The notes below the pieces were generated by a model that was not told the origin of the DNA, made no database searches, and was given only the letters and a program-made list of their open reading frames with translations. Positions 25,696 to 39,772 of a stretch of 64,000 bases of DNA are shown piece after piece. A program made the translations under genes and the position numbers. The stretch is from Branchiostoma floridae (taxonomy: Eukaryota; Chordata; Leptocardii; Amphioxiformes; Branchiostomatidae). The stretch spans positions 28,211,107 to 28,275,106 of the forward strand of contig NC_049981.1 of the NCBI RefSeq assembly GCF_000003815.2. Reading direction: 5' to 3'. Position 1 is the first letter of the stretch. The number at the start of each line of letters is the position of its first letter.

Positions 25696-28600
25696 CCGGC
25701 GTGACATTTCTTTTCTGGGAATATATGGAAGAGTGGTTTGGACTTGTGGACAATGTGAGGCCGCGAAATGGTGGCAAGAGTTATGCACCTTATCCACAGT
25801 TTCTGATTTTGAGTGATCCAACAAGTACTTCTTTTTTTTTTAAACAAAACATGTAAACATGAAAAAAGAAATGCACCAGGTTGATGTATTTTCATCATAA
25901 CATTGTAATTCACATACATACATATATACATCGAAAAAAAAAGTATTTATAAACTGAACAAGGAAGTACAATGATTACCACACATCCTTACTCCAACTGT
26001 CCAAAGCCAGAATCTGAGTGTACCGTACAAAATGTCTGTATCAAATGTCCTCACTCAGATCGCAAATTTTGCCAGCTGTAGACACACAAAAAAGGCTGGT
26101 GGTAGGTTTCATCGGATAACAGGAAACACAACGTTTATGTCCTAGGCCTAGGAAATGTGATTAAGCCTGACATCACCTGCAATATCTGAACAATGCTAAT
26201 GAACACCTGTCTCATTTTCTTTCACCACAATAGACTTATGAAACTAATAAACCTGAAACTAGTAGACTTAGGACTATCAAAACAGCTTCTTTCAAATGTA
26301 ATGGTGCATTGATCACTAGTGTACAGTTACATTTTAAGTAGTATGTATTTTTGCTTGGCTTTAACAGCTTTTCAAGAGACTTAAATATAAGATGTTGTTT
26401 GATTATGAATAACAATCGTATTAGATCATGGCCATTCCCCTCATTAAATTCACACAAAAGTCAATTTCTTGGCTGGTGTCCCGTTTAACAGCTTTTGGCG
26501 TCGTTCATCAGCAACTGGCTTAACGAGAACATTCAAAAGGGATGCTGTCTAACTTGATATTCAACATCATTCATTCATCAACAAGGTTATAACAAAGTGA
26601 CGGGCAGATACCTCGTGGGGCTGTATCAGTTTAGTCAGGCTTTCATTTATGACGCATTTCCCTCCCGGTAAAAGCAAATGTCAAACAACGCTCTTACTTG
26701 TAAAATGCAGCTTCACAGAAAAGAAGTCCCATGTCATAAATCCCACCAAGACAGCCCGGTGACCATGATTTATAGGATACAGATTCCACGGAGATACACA
26801 ATTGCCAAGCTCTCTTTGATCACCGATGAATCCATCTATCATCGCTTCCACAGAGTATCAAGTGGGGACAGCACAATTGCCATGAAGAATTGTCGTATAA
26901 AGCACGCCTTAAAGTATCATGCTTATCAGGCTAATGGTGATGCACCAGATAATGTATTAAGATATGTTTTGCCTGCGGACCCATGCAAGATCCTGTCATC
27001 TCGGCTTGACAGGTAATAACAGCATTCGAGTCGTCTAGTTTTCTCCATCGCCCAGGTAATACTATCTGCCAACAGTCAATGTTTGAGGAAATGGCGGTTA
27101 CTTTTCATCTGCTGTAGAAATTGCGATCGATGTCTCCCCGGCAGCAGGGGTCATGGCATGCATGTCTAGGACAGTTTCTGTCCGCTAACGCAAGGCAGAG
27201 AATTGTCTCTGTGTCATGGACGCTGTTCTGACATACTCTCATACTGCTGTTCTGGGCGTCTAAGGTTAAAAGCATGAGCGTGTGGCCGCCATTCCTCAGT
27301 AAGCAAATATTCCCCGGTATCTGCTCAAAAACTAGGCGTGAAATTGGAAAAGGTTCAGGGCTGGTTGGGTATCGTGAATAAAGGTAACTTATGACATCTT
27401 AGTAAATACATTAGACATCAGAAACGAGACAAATCATATGGCAAATAACGGTCGTTCTCCCATCGCAAATGTGCATATCAGGAATCCGTCAATTCATCAA
27501 CAGACTTAGAAGAGTTGAATTACTTGACTAAAATGTAATGGAAAGTAAACGTTATCCGACCTGTTACCTAGAGACGTTTAGCACATTATGAGTACAGCGT
27601 ACGGCAGTAATTCCTTGTACACACCCACACATACACGTACAGGAACAAGCAGGCAAACCGCAGCCCAAGGCCACCAGAAAAGTTCGACTGTAGACATCCT
27701 GCCAAACATTGTAGACTCTTCAATTATAGATAAACAATAATCCTTGAAAACCAATTCAACATGTGTTCCTATGCCCAGCGGGAAAATGAAGGCGTCACGG
27801 CCATACTATAGAAAGCAATATCGGTATGCCCAATTTTCTCCCAGCTTCGGGCTCCAGCCTCATGTAATATTTACTGGCAGCCCCATCATCTTCAAATGCT
27901 CCAGGTATAATCAACAAGGCTTAAGACCGGTGCGCCCGCAGATCAATTATAGATACGTCCTAATCCAGCTAATCCCGCTATAGGTTATGATACAACTTTA
28001 CTTTCCTGCTAGGAAACGTCAAAAGTCGTTATGTTCACCAGAACAGTTTGCGTGGATTATAGCTACTGTTCAAACAACCAGAGCTATACGCGGCCATTCT
28101 CGCCTTCAGGGCTTATATATATTCATTTGTCAATCAATGAAAATGCACTGGACTGTAGCAAACGTATAGATACAACAGAGAAAAACTGTGTTATCACTAA
28201 ATCATAACAATTGATATCATATGTGTCTATCATAGTCTCATCGGAAGTGGTTCTATGTATCTAATCAGCCCTTGGGGGGTATTTCAAGAGGTTGGTACGG
28301 CAGCCCACAAAGTTGCTTGTACCAGACTTACGAATTTAATGCTGCATGAATACTCAAATCCGTCTGAGTCTTATGAAGTATAGACGTTGTCTGCTCAACT
28401 GCTTCCGTACGCCCTCTTTCCATTATAAACGCATCAGAGCCCCTTTTGTGTTACCGCACTACTTAAGCGTTTACTTCACTGTCATTAGATAGATGTCGTT
28501 GCTGTGGGCAATCTGACAACGTCGAGACGTCAACTTCTTTCATCTATTATCGCCGTCGTCTCCATTGGAAACCATCATATCACATCGTCATTTCATGTCT

Positions 28601-29940
28601 ATTACCTCTGATAAACAAAGCATTTCAACTGAAGCACGCAGAGCACTAGAAACTCCCACAGAATACGTAGACGACTTATCTCCTCAAAGATTAATCCGAA
28701 AGAGAATTACGAATTCTTAGCATGTCCCTAATTTCTCCGGATCTGTAATGTTACTTCAGATATTTATTTTACCTGCACAATTGTGTCATACAACGAAAAG
28801 AAACATCACTGGCTTATAGTTTGTGAACTAATTTGATTATACCAACATTTGAGAACATAGCAGTACTATCAGACAAATGGAGGACAGATTCCCATAGTGC
28901 CTCTGTTTAGCCACGAATATAAACCTACAGTACACAGTTTACAGCAAAGAATACCTGGTGGTAGCGATTTCGTTACAATGAAGGTATCCTATTTTAATAG
29001 GAGGTGTGCGCAATGATCCATAGCTTAAGGCGGTGAACTGTTTATCTACTCACTACAAGTGTACGTAATTGCTGTGCTGTTGTATCTGAGGCACTTTAGG
29101 GTCTGGGTCTGGCGCCTACTTAGAGGGATACTGTCAAATATAACGTCAAAAATCTTGTCATGAATAGCACTCAGAACAGATAAAACGCATAATGTACTGT
29201 TATTATAGCTTGTGGGAATTTATATAGAAAATATGCAGGTATCGTAGCAATGAATAGTTCCATTACCAGAATTTTAACTAAAACCCATGTGTGAACCGAA
29301 CTTCAGTAACTGCATTAAATTGAGCCAATTAACGAACAGGGGTACATCAACCGCATAAAACCTGGCTTAATTCTGTCTCACGGATAAGACTATTAGTCAA
29401 GTATACGCAGACTTGTTCAACATTATGTTCTTTCCAAGTAAAACAAGCAATAAGTTCCTCTTGGGTGTACGAAAGTGGTTTTCTATTAGAATGCTCCATA
29501 TAGTTTCTCATCAAAATGGGGTTCTCAAGTAAGTGGCAACATTATGGTATCCTTAAATCATACCAACATACATCATGTTTATTATACGGTTAGACAGCCC
29601 AACCTTGACATTGGATGTTGGTGAGGGGTAGAGCTTTCTTAATACTATGAACTTTAACTTATGGCGTTACTTCAAGAAAACTCACTGATATGACTGGAAG
29701 GCCGTGAGTTAGCGTTATTGCAATAGCTGGCATTAAGTGTGCCTACTGTGATCCGCCTGTCCTGCTGTAATGTCCAGCTGGTCAGTTTTAATCTGGAACC
29801 ATGTTACTGGTCAGTCAGTCGTGACATAGGCCTTGACTGGTGGCCAAATGTCGCAATCACTACAGCGGCCAAGTTGAGCAGGGCTTTCAGACAATCGATT
29901 GAGTTATAAGTGAACATCTGCTGTCTGGGGAACGTAACGA
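25690..29940. other. gene-poor stretch
   Basis: No exon, RNA gene or transposon was recognised. Open frames up to 112 codons (26678-27016) lack domain similarity and are not supported as genes. Confidence 0.4.
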
Positions 29941-29977
29941 TGTGTGTGCGTGTGTGTGTGTGTGTGCGCGCGCGCGC

Positions 29978-30008
<31 letters not shown>

Positions 30009-30019
30009 TGTGTGTGTGA
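29941..30019. repeat. (GT)n(GC)n(GT)n microsatellite
   Basis: A 78-bp strictly alternating purine-pyrimidine tract: GT repeats, a central CG run of about 27 bp (29966-29992), then GT repeats. Such tracts are the classic sequence for left-handed Z-DNA under negative supercoiling. Confidence 0.95.
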
Positions 30020-30924
30020 TTTGTGAGTGTGTATGAAAGCACACTAGGTCATGGTATCATAACTGAGACATCACATTGAAAATTGCCTTTCCAATTTTCT
30101 TTCCACTACATCAACGGTCTCATATTTACCAACATGCATGACCACCAACATGCTATTTGTGCAGGCGGTTTTATGACTGCTTTCTCCATAGCTTATCGTG
30201 TAAGCACGTGTATGTTGGTCATGATTTTACAACTGTAGCCGACGTTACAGCTGTCGGCATGGTAATGATGTCTGCATGTTTGAGTTAGTTTAGAAACCAG
30301 ATTAGACATACTGGCCGTAAAGATAGTCATCGTCTCCTTCTAAAGCCAGCACGAGGCAAGTAATGTTGGATGCCCCAACGCTCCTCTGCGTAGTCAATAA
30401 GTCGAGAGATTTTGTTGGTTTGGTTGCGATGGTAAAATAGAAAGGTAAACATTTCGCGAAAATGCAGAATGTTTCCCTGCAGCCTTTTGTCAAGCCAATC
30501 TCACAGAATACTTTACCATTAGGCTCCATCTACAGTATTGTGTGTGAGTAAAAAGAGCTTCAGGCCGCTAGTTCATTAACATAATTTATGCAACTGGAGT
30601 CACTTATTGAAGACTGCGGTAATGTTTCGTGAAACATTTTGGCATATGATGAATTATGTGTAACTGTTCTTTACAAAATCAGTTTCTTTTTGTGCATTTT
30701 CGTACATAGATGTGATATACCCATCTAAGGAAAGGTTTAACCACATTATTCAAGTATACATAGACAATTTCTACATTGATAGCGCTCAGCCATACAGCTA
30801 TTTGCTTTTTTAAACAAAATAAGAAGAAATGGGAAGAAGAAGAACATACCAGCAAAAGCAATACATTTTCTCTATCGGAAAAAAACATAACTACGGATGG
30901 CTAGGTAGTGTTCCCATCAATACA

Positions 30925-31135
30925 TGATGTCGCTGCGACCGTATGGTGACAGAGCGATTTGACAGATCGTTCAACGATTTGCATAATATTAGCTAAAATG
31001 AACCTTTTCAAAAACGCCTTTTTTGTTTTGTTTCAGTCATACTTTTTCATTTTGCATAATTTTCCAAATTTGAAATCATAGCCACGCTAGTCCGGTTCAG
31101 GTCGCAGCGAGATCACCATCTGATGGAAAGGGAGG
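30925..31135 (+). repeat. dispersed ~190-bp repeat, copy 2
   Basis: Starts at GTCGCTGCGACC and ends at GGTCGCAGCGAGATCACC, which are inverted relatives of one another. The interior has 'GACAGAGCGATTTGACAGAT', 'GTTTTGTTTCAGTCATA' and 'CATTTTGCATAAT'. Matches 33827-34025 in the same order. Confidence 0.6.
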
Positions 31136-32439
31136 CTAAATGAACATGAAGCCGTCCTCTTTCAAATCCCTATCACACAAATCCCTACCACACAGTCGCG
31201 TTCACGCTTGAGCGTGCAGCGACACCTTTGCTCCTCTGGTTTGCTAATCCAACCGTGGTTATGCTCTGGAGTAGAAGTAAGCTTATTTCCACTCGGGAAT
31301 GGGCCAGGCTATGAATATTGTAATGACAATTTTCAGGCATATCTTCACGCTTGGTCGGCGGTGAAGTTGGCGACCAGAAGTGTCAAAAATTGAACCACGC
31401 TTCGGTAAGATTGCCAAGATGAGATTTCGAAAAATTATAAACATTCACCCATCATTTTGATTTGAGACTCTGTCAAACATCACAAACTATAAATGCTATA
31501 CGTAACATTTTCTTATATCTTGATGACCTTTCTTCGTTAAAAAGTGACATTAAGTTTATCGTACACGTGGATACAGAAGATCAAAATCGGTGCGTAGAGA
31601 ATAGAAACACATCAAGCAGAGGCCAACCAGTTCCTACATGACCTTTTCACAGTAATGCAGTAAGACCAAGTCCAAATAGCTTTTAAAATTGTAATTTTAA
31701 CATGAAGTCTCCATCGATTCACCCGTAACAGTCGGGCTCATATAGCCCCGATATAAACCCTGACAGACAGGCAATCCCAAATCACCCAGCGTGCCGGGCC
31801 ACACAAGCGTCGGACCACATTTGCCATTCCGAAAACCATAAAGCTTAATCGGGGTCTCGGTTCCCAAATATGCGCTGGACGAGCTCAATATGAAACGGCT
31901 GACCCTATCACAAGCGGGGCGATTCTTTTCATTCTCCGTCAGGCGACACTGCAGTGGCCGGGGCCTCCGTCTCCCAGTCATTAACGCTGCCATGAAATGC
32001 TGATTTGAATAGCAAAATCTATACGCACATTCATCGACATCTGCTGTCCTAACTATATTAGATCCAACGGATTTTGTGCTGTGGTACATATATGAATAAT
32101 GTCGTCTCCCCGCCTTTATGGTTTTAGCAATAAAAAATCATATCTCCTTTGGAAAATTCTGCAAAATCAATACTTAAGTGGTGAACGATATTACACATTA
32201 CAGCCGTGGCCTAGATTCTCTGCGGTCGAGAGGCCTGACCTAGAAACGCTAAGTTTATTTATCTAAATCACATCAATGGTTCATAGACTGCTGAAATCTA
32301 GTCATTTCACATGTCAAGGGCATCTTACATGCACGGGAAAGTTATTTTAACAGCATATTTACCAATCAGCTATGCATGTCAGTTCCAAAATGACGTTCAA
32401 CACGATTAGATCTGGGAAGACAAAACTGGAACGTCACCG

Positions 32440-32840
32440 AACCAGATTGCGACGAAGCTGTGCATGTAAAGAGTGGCACTTGTCATAAAACTTATTCCTG
32501 TCAAAATTCAAATTATATAAATCATAACCAAGGCAAAACGTCTTTGTCGTGTTTTCAAGAACAAGCACGAATGTATCTAGGTCACCTACGCAGGTGAATC
32601 TTAATGTTGTTTCTCCGGCCCGCTCCCTTTCCACCAAACAACGATCACGCTGCGCTCTCACTGCGACCTAAACCTGAAGCGTGTAACCGTTAAGTTCTAA
32701 CTGGGTATATAATACAAAATATAAAAGTGTACGTAAATAGGCAACAAAACACAAAAGTCATAGAAAAATTCCTTGTTTATACAATTCGTTGAGCGATCTG
32801 TGACATTTTTGGTCGCAGAGAGAGCGCTGCGAGAGCGCCG
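32440..32840 (-). repeat. dispersed ~190-bp repeat, two diverged antisense copies
   Basis: The reverse complement of 32705-32840 contains 'GCGACCAAAAATGTCACAGA', 'TCGCTCAACGAATT' and 'TTTTGTGTTTTGTTGCC', in the family order. The reverse complement of 32440-32650 contains 'ACGTTTTGCCTTGGTTATGA' and ends 'CTTCGTCGCAAT'. Both are diverged, and borders are approximate. Confidence 0.4.
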
Positions 32841-33826
32841 TCCTTGTGGAAAGTGGGTATCAGCACCATCTTGATAAACCCTGCACGGCGGACACATTAG
32901 AACCCCCTTGCTGCACATGTAAGCGAAAATGGGACCACGAGTAGCCTTAATGTGCCCTTGATGTTCTCACATTCATCATTGTGTCTACTTGGATAACCCG
33001 CTGCTGACGCTGGGAGGGAGCCGGGCGATACGGTCAGACGATATTACGGGGGTGTTCTCTCTGTTGTAGGCGCCGTTTGTGGTCCCTGTTGGCAGAAGAA
33101 ATCAACTGTAGAACGCTCAATGTTAAAGATAAGCCGTTCCATCTATGAAGGCCCTGTACCTGTTCCCTAAGGTATGTGTGGGCCCCTGAATACATGCACG
33201 GGCCGGAACATCTCAATGTATTGTTTGTCTTAATTCAATCTAAATTAAGTAATGTCACGACACATAGGCATAAATGTACATCTTTAATTAACAATTTTTA
33301 TAGCTAGATGCAAGGCTTTAGCAAGGCGGAAACTGAACTAAAAGTGATTTGCACTCGAATAAGAACAGTATGCCAATCAAAGTCAAACTTGTACTGCAGC
33401 CCACCGAGTGCATGCCTCCATGAACTGAAGATATATTGTCGTAAGATGTCATAGGATGCAATGTTCAAGATTTATGATCAAAATGCTAGAAAGATGCTGC
33501 CTTTGTACCTACATTGCCTGCCAAGATGGCTTATTTGGGCCTATATGTACATACTCGTACTGCTTTAATACTTCTGTGAGGTAACTATCTAGATATATCA
33601 ATCGAGAATTGGCCAAATTTGCTCAACGTACGAGGCACCAAAACTAAACGATGTTTTCAACATTTCCCTCCAGGCACGAACTTACCAGGTAGTAATGAAA
33701 ACTCGAAAGAACAATGCCGTAACAAATGACATGTTACATTTACTTGATAATCAACACAGACGAACATATAGTTTCTAAGTCTGCTGATATCGTGCAGCAA
33801 CATGATGGTTAGATCCAATACCGCCA

Positions 33827-34025
33827 GGGCGGCGTCCTCGCTGCTATCGCGCTGTGACCGAGCGATTCGGCAGATTGCTCAACAACGTTAATAGTTGTTT
33901 TACGCTTTTTGTGTTTCGTTTTCTTTCAGTCATATTTTTTTACGTTTTGCATGATAATCCAGTTATGAGGTCAAGGGTTATAAAAATCCAATTTATGTTG
34001 CAGCGAAGTCTCCGCCCTAGTGGAC
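33827..34025 (+). repeat. dispersed ~190-bp repeat, copy 3
   Basis: Shows 'GTGACCGAGCGATTCGGCAG', 'TTGCTCAACAACG', 'TTTGTGTTTCGTTTTCTTTC', 'ACGTTTTGCATGATAATCCA' and an end at 'TTGCAGCGAAGTCTCC'. These match copy 2 and the reverse complement of 110-320. Confidence 0.6.
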
Positions 34026-34874
34026 CTGTGCCTTACGTACAAAAGCGAGTTTTCCACTTCTGAATGGGCGTCCCATCGCTAGATTTAGTACTCAGGGCCG
34101 TATCCATTAGGTTTGCACCGATCCACTGCTGGGAAATCATTTGTAACTTTTTCAGCTGGGAGAGAAGCAATCTGGGACGCGGCGGTACATATCGATCCTC
34201 CACGGATCACCGAGATAGAGAGCCGTTAATTTCAGGCTAACATATGTCCTGCGATCCCCTTCTCTTGATATAGGTGCCGAGCAATTAAAGGCGTTTCAAT
34301 TACCTATGGGCAAAGAGATCGGTCACTGGAGAGCACTCAAACGATTCTAGAAAACATCTGTACGCACCAAATCTTGATGATGTTCTCAAACAGATGCAGT
34401 AGATCAAAAACACTTACTTTGGGTAGCCAACGATACAGCAAGAAGCTAAACAAAATATACATTGACTTTCGTGAGTCCATATGCAAGCGACAAAATAGAA
34501 CTACCGTAATATCATATGTTACATACATGTGGGGCAAATCCTGGGTCTCAGTGTCTNNNNNNNNNNNNNNNNNNNNNNNNNNNNNNNNNNNNNNNNNNNN
34601 NNNNNNNNNNNNNNNNNNNNNNNNNNNNNNNNNNNNNNNNNNNNNNNNNNNNNNNNNNNNNNNNNNNNNNNNNNNNNNNNNNNNNNNNNNNNNNNNNNNN
34701 NNNNNNNNNNNNNNNNNNNNNNNNNNNNNNNNNNNNNNNNNNNNNNNNNNNNNNNNNNNNNNNNNNNNNNNNNNNNNNNNNNNNNNNNNNNNNNNNNNNN
34801 NNNNNNNNNNNNNNNNNNNNNNNNNNNNNNNNNNNNNNNNNNNNNNNNNNNNNNNNNNNNNNNNNNNNNNNNNN

Positions 34875-37800
34875 GTGAATCAAAGTCAGTTCAATTAGTA
34901 CGAAATCCAGTAGTAAGCAAGTTTGTAGTAGGAACCTGTAGGCATCAGCATTAGTAGTAAATTGTTCAAGAGCCTGAGGAGATTGCAAGCACTTGGCTGA
35001 AATTTGGCTTACTATTTCATTAGTGTTCTGTACACAACCGTCTATAACAGGCAAACTAACTGGAAACTCGAGACATGGTTAATCTTCTGAGGCCATATTC
35101 ACATAATCTCTGTCTATACTGCATATAACTGATTGTGAAGTGAATTGGGCAATGTAGCCCTGGATCCAGTTAAAAGTTGATTCCTTCCCCGCGGGACAGA
35201 TTGTGCTTCCTCTACTAGCTATATCTATCCATAAAAGATTATGAACCTCAGCCTGATAATATCGTTTTTACTGTCTGAAGAAACGTATGGAGTATTTCGA
35301 GACGCATCCTCGCCGTACTTAAGCCAATAACAGCCGGTTCGATTGTGCGCTTCCGATGAAGATTCAAGGACAGCAGACAGAGAGGCGACAGGGAAAGCTT
35401 GGGGGTCTCGAGTCATCCAAGGAGGTTAATTCATAGAGTGAATCAGGATTGTGCTGGACTACGCAAGTGACCATTGGGCAAGAAAGATTAGAAGACATAG
35501 TTTCAGGTTCTAATGCACCATCACATCAAGTGATCTTAATGTAATAATGGACTCAACACCGAAAACGCGTATCCTATTTTTATATTGAGCTGCCTGACCA
35601 ATGAAATTCTTATCAACGTAAAGTACTCATCGACAAGAAAGGAGGATCTACACTCCTGTGACTGCACTCGCGGTGCATCAAAGCACTCACGAAGATGAGG
35701 GCAGAGAGTGCGACGCCCTCCAACCCACCCCATCTCGTACTTTCTTCGTCACACTGCTCGAAGAAAATTGCTTGTTTTTTCGCACACAATGATAAATGCA
35801 GGATGCTGCACTTTGAGGTCGAGAGCAAATTGCATACTATGCTCTCAGGTTACTCTTTCTTGTCCTACGTCACTGACTTAAAATTGCAAGAAGTATGTCT
35901 AGAATTTCGCCGACAACTAGAAGACGGTGATTATATCACATGCAAAAATGTACACACTAGTCGTGTAGAACTTGTATTGTACTGGCACGTTAGTGACTAT
36001 ATGTTTGGGTATACATATCTGCGCTCTTGTCAATTCTATAGGAGAGCGCTGCAGACACCTGGGCTGCCTAAGAGTATCTGCTTTGACAACTTTCAAATCG
36101 AGTACAAAAATGAATAGTAAGGAAATAACGTAAGTATATCTTAGACTTCAAATTTTGATCTAACTCTGTATCCTCACACCGTGTTCTTGGTCGGTTGTGT
36201 TAGGTGCACTCACTACATGCACAGATTCTGATGGATCGCTAGTGAGGTACGTCCTAAGTTAATTACAGCAGACAGCGTTCCCGACTGAATACGATGTCTT
36301 TCCTTATTAAACGTGCTTTCCAGCCTACCTGACCGCCCGGCATCTCAATGTGCATAAATTACTATGGCAAATCACGTTTGGTTTAATCCTAAAACTTAAA
36401 TGTGGCGCAAAATCTGAATGATGTTCAAACAAATTTCATATAAAATTTCATAAAACTGAATGAAAGGCTGGTGCATTAGATTGAAGAATTTACGAGTATT
36501 TTGTCTCTAGATGCACAAAAGATTTATCAAGGTGTCCAAGAATGGTGTTTTTGATCCACCTCACTTACTTTGGTACGCATGACTGGTGAAACCAGACATA
36601 CATGCCTGTGACCTTAGTATTCCATAACTTGACCTGAAGTGAAATGGCTTCTAGTTTTCCCTAAATCGCTATGATACATAATGCAGAAACGCATTTTCGG
36701 GGCAATTTTCGGAACTGAGTCCGCCCGGTAACATATAGGTTTTTGATAGGTTTGTCCAATGACCCTATACAAAATACCGTCAAAATCGATATCTAGATGT
36801 TGGAAGTTGAAGCCATATGGGCGTACTGATGCAATGTTGAGCGTGAAAAAGGACGTGTTTGACGGATACATATCTTTTCTAAGAGCTATATTTTATGATA
36901 TCTATATTTTAATGTAACACCTCGATCCAAATTACTTCGTGAACGAGACGGTTAAACAGTTTTTGATAGTCGTCATGCTGTTATAAAGATGCAGATATGG
37001 ACCATAACGACATTTTGCCTGTAAGAGAAAATTCCTGGCGCTATGGACGATCCCGTCGTCCAATGTTCCTTCCATTAGGAAAGAATCGATGGGACCTTCC
37101 AGCCAGGCCAGCGTCCCGACAATAAATCTATTACACACTCAGGGCCAAGTTCGCCAGGACTGCAATTACTTGCAGGGACTGTGATGGATGAGACAGAAAT
37201 GTTGTGCTCTCAAGAACGTAACCAAGGTCCTCCTCCCGGCAATATTTCCGCGCCACAGGGGACTCCCGCACGGCCCGTAATGTGCAATCTCGTCCGGACG
37301 GCAACTTTTTATGCCGCTGCATCTGGACAGGGATATTAACACCAGCGCCAGGGTCAGGCCTGCGTCGTGCCTCCGCTCTGTCCGCGATCTGCAGCTCATT
37401 CCGCGGCCTATCGACCTTCCGTGGGATTCCTCTTCCATTGACGTCGCATGCATACGGACCCTTCTCAAATGAACAAACAAAGAGTTTGAGGATGTTGAGT
37501 GATTGAACTCACCGGGCAGGGGGCGACACCATTCAAGTCCGAGACAGAGTGTCTGTGTCCTCCGCCATTACCGCTCAAAACTATGATTACGACAATACTT
37601 CCAACGCTATTTGTTACCTATAGATTAACGTCTGTCCTCCATTAGGGAGACACTAAAACTACAATGCATATGTCAACATCCATTGAAGTGGTACAAAAGT
37701 CTTTGCTTTACGGTGACATATCAGGTATTTCAGTACTGAAGCATTAGTCGTAAAGCTTTTACACTGACTGGATGTTGGCTTCAATCGATGAACTTCGTTG

Positions 37801-39240
37801 CTACAGAGAGCCGGGGCAGCCACGCACGACCCTGTCACAGAGGTATGCGCAGAGAGCTGTATAATAATCTGTCTTGCATAGTTTTACTGCCTTGTTTGCT
37901 CTTGGGTCCTCACCCCAATAGATGGTGGCAAAGATGTCACGGCTTTCCGCTGCAATTTTATCTACATGCTATTGACTAGCAGAACTCTGAAGACTGCTTT
38001 GTTATTCCTATTCTGGTTCCATTAAACTTACCTAGCACGCTCTCACCTCAGCTTCATACTGAAAATAATTCAGGTGCGCAATGTCACGCCCATAACGTTT
38101 CACAGTCAAATATTCAAGGTCAGTACATGCAATGGCCTGGGTTTCTTTTTCTTTTGATCATCTATTTTTATTTCGTTGTTGTGATTATCATTGGAACAAT
38201 TTCAACAACAAATGTTTATTTGACCCTTATTTCTGGAAGCTCCAACCGTTTATACAGGAATATTCTTTTCCTCTCTTCGCTGTTCGAAGGTCAGAGAGAT
38301 CACTTGGAGCCGGACCAAGCCCCGGAGTAACCAGAGGTCTATAACCTAGAGTCTTCCTCCGCCTGGGCCCAATTACTGTGTTTGTTCTTTTCCTGGCGAG
38401 TGCTCGGTGGATATTAGTCGTAAATCATGACAGTTGTTAATGGTAACTTTAACTGACTGGACGAACAGACTACATCCGGGTCCTAACAGGCCAGGGGAAC
38501 ATCCGGATTCTTTCAGTTATACCTTGGGACGTGTCCCTATGAAAACAGACTTCCGAGTCTTACTTCCATCTTTCATTTATAACAGTTATGCACAGTTTAT
38601 ATTCTCTAGGATATACTTAGTAGTCATTCGTCTACTAATCTTAAGATAGAACAACAGAAAAAGACAAACAAAACCGTCGCATATATTGGTACGTCTTTGG
38701 AAAAGTAACGTTACGTTTTTTGGAAATGTTGTATACAGCAAAAATGATTCCTTGGATTAAAAAAGAAATACACTTCGAGCAAACCGAGACAATGCTGTAA
38801 TGGGGATACAGACAATGTAACAAACTGAATATGCAGCACGCACGGGTAATTTGTTGTAAGTGAACAAAAGTGGATACGTGCCCTTCGTGACGATGTCCAT
38901 ATGCTTTAAAACATGTTTCACTTTTGATTCATATCATTTACCAGCAATACGTGCCTCTTTCGTGCATCATGCTGATTCCAGTTTGCCCTTATACGTAAAA
39001 ACAGAAACATGCAGTTGTTTCGCTTTTCACTAGATGACGCTGCTACATTCGAACAACTTCTCGATATGCTTAGCAATCACAGATGTAGATGTTAGGTTAG
39101 GCACATCACCGAATCACTCCGTCAGGTGTAACGCTACTCTCGATGAGGGTGTTTTCATACTAAAGCATTCCAAAGAGTAAGGCTGTTCACAACGCAAAAC
39201 ATACTGGCTCGTGTAGTGAATGATGAGGAAATAACCGTGC
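34875..39240. other. gene-poor stretch
   Basis: No exon supported. A 140-codon plus-strand open frame (35695-36117) is the longest, without recognised domain. A less AT-rich block at 37140-37480 is open on both strands and contains TGACGTCGCATGCA. It could be a regulatory or conserved non-coding element, but nothing in the sequence proves this. Confidence 0.35.
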
Positions 39241-39244
39241 GGCC

Positions 39245-39300
39245 TAGAAATCAATCAAGCAATCAAACTTTATTGCGCAACCGCTGTTATGGATACAATC
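39245..39300 (-). mobile_element. possible LINE 3' tail / polyadenylation region
   Basis: On the minus strand, CAATAAAGTTTGATTGCTTG followed by ATTGATT has the form of a CR1/L2-type LINE 3' end. It also supplies an AATAAA about 500 nt beyond the stop codon of the CARD exon and could serve as that gene's polyadenylation signal. Confidence 0.35.
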
Positions 39301-39772
39301 AATGCCAGATTGATGATAAATCAATTAAATTCAATCTTTATCCAATCAACTGGTAGACAAAGGTCTGAATGGTGTTGTTCTGAAAAATCCACTAATCTTA
39401 TGAAACGCCTCATATACATTGCTATTCTGTTCATATGAAACATGGGCTACAAAATACAGATGATGGCCGCAATGCATACTGAGACATTGTAACGTTATAA
39501 CGTTACATCAAATCTAATGTTAGATCTTAGATTTTTAGGTTTTGTAGTCTTATCCAATATCTAATAAGTTGCACTTGTGCGTCAACAAACAAAGGAATCA
39601 GTAGCAGCTTACACCGCACACATGAAATAAATGAAATGTAAGGAAACAAAGTAGCATCTTACAGTAACTGGGAAGAATGTACTCTGAATCGGAATGTGTT
39701 AAATTCCATAGTTCTAAGTCCGCAGGAATGTAACCTAAGCTGTAAATAACAAGTTTCAACAAGTGTCAACCT

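Larger units (their letters stand above)
30020..34556. other. gene-poor stretch with dispersed repeats
   Basis: No supported exon. It contains two clear copies of the ~190-bp dispersed repeat (30925-31135 and 33827-34025) and two more diverged antisense relatives around 32440-32840. A 130-codon minus-strand open frame (31697-32089) lies in a less AT-rich block but has no recognised domain or clear splice borders. Confidence 0.4.

Noticed and set aside
25536-25931. Tyr-Ile repeat proteins
   Set aside because: Direct translation of a (TA)n microsatellite.
26678-27016. 112-codon plus-strand open frame
   Set aside because: No domain, no codon bias evident and no splice signals at its borders.
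35695-36117. 140-codon plus-strand open frame
   Set aside because: No recognised domain or splice borders; within chance expectation for 64 kb read in six frames.
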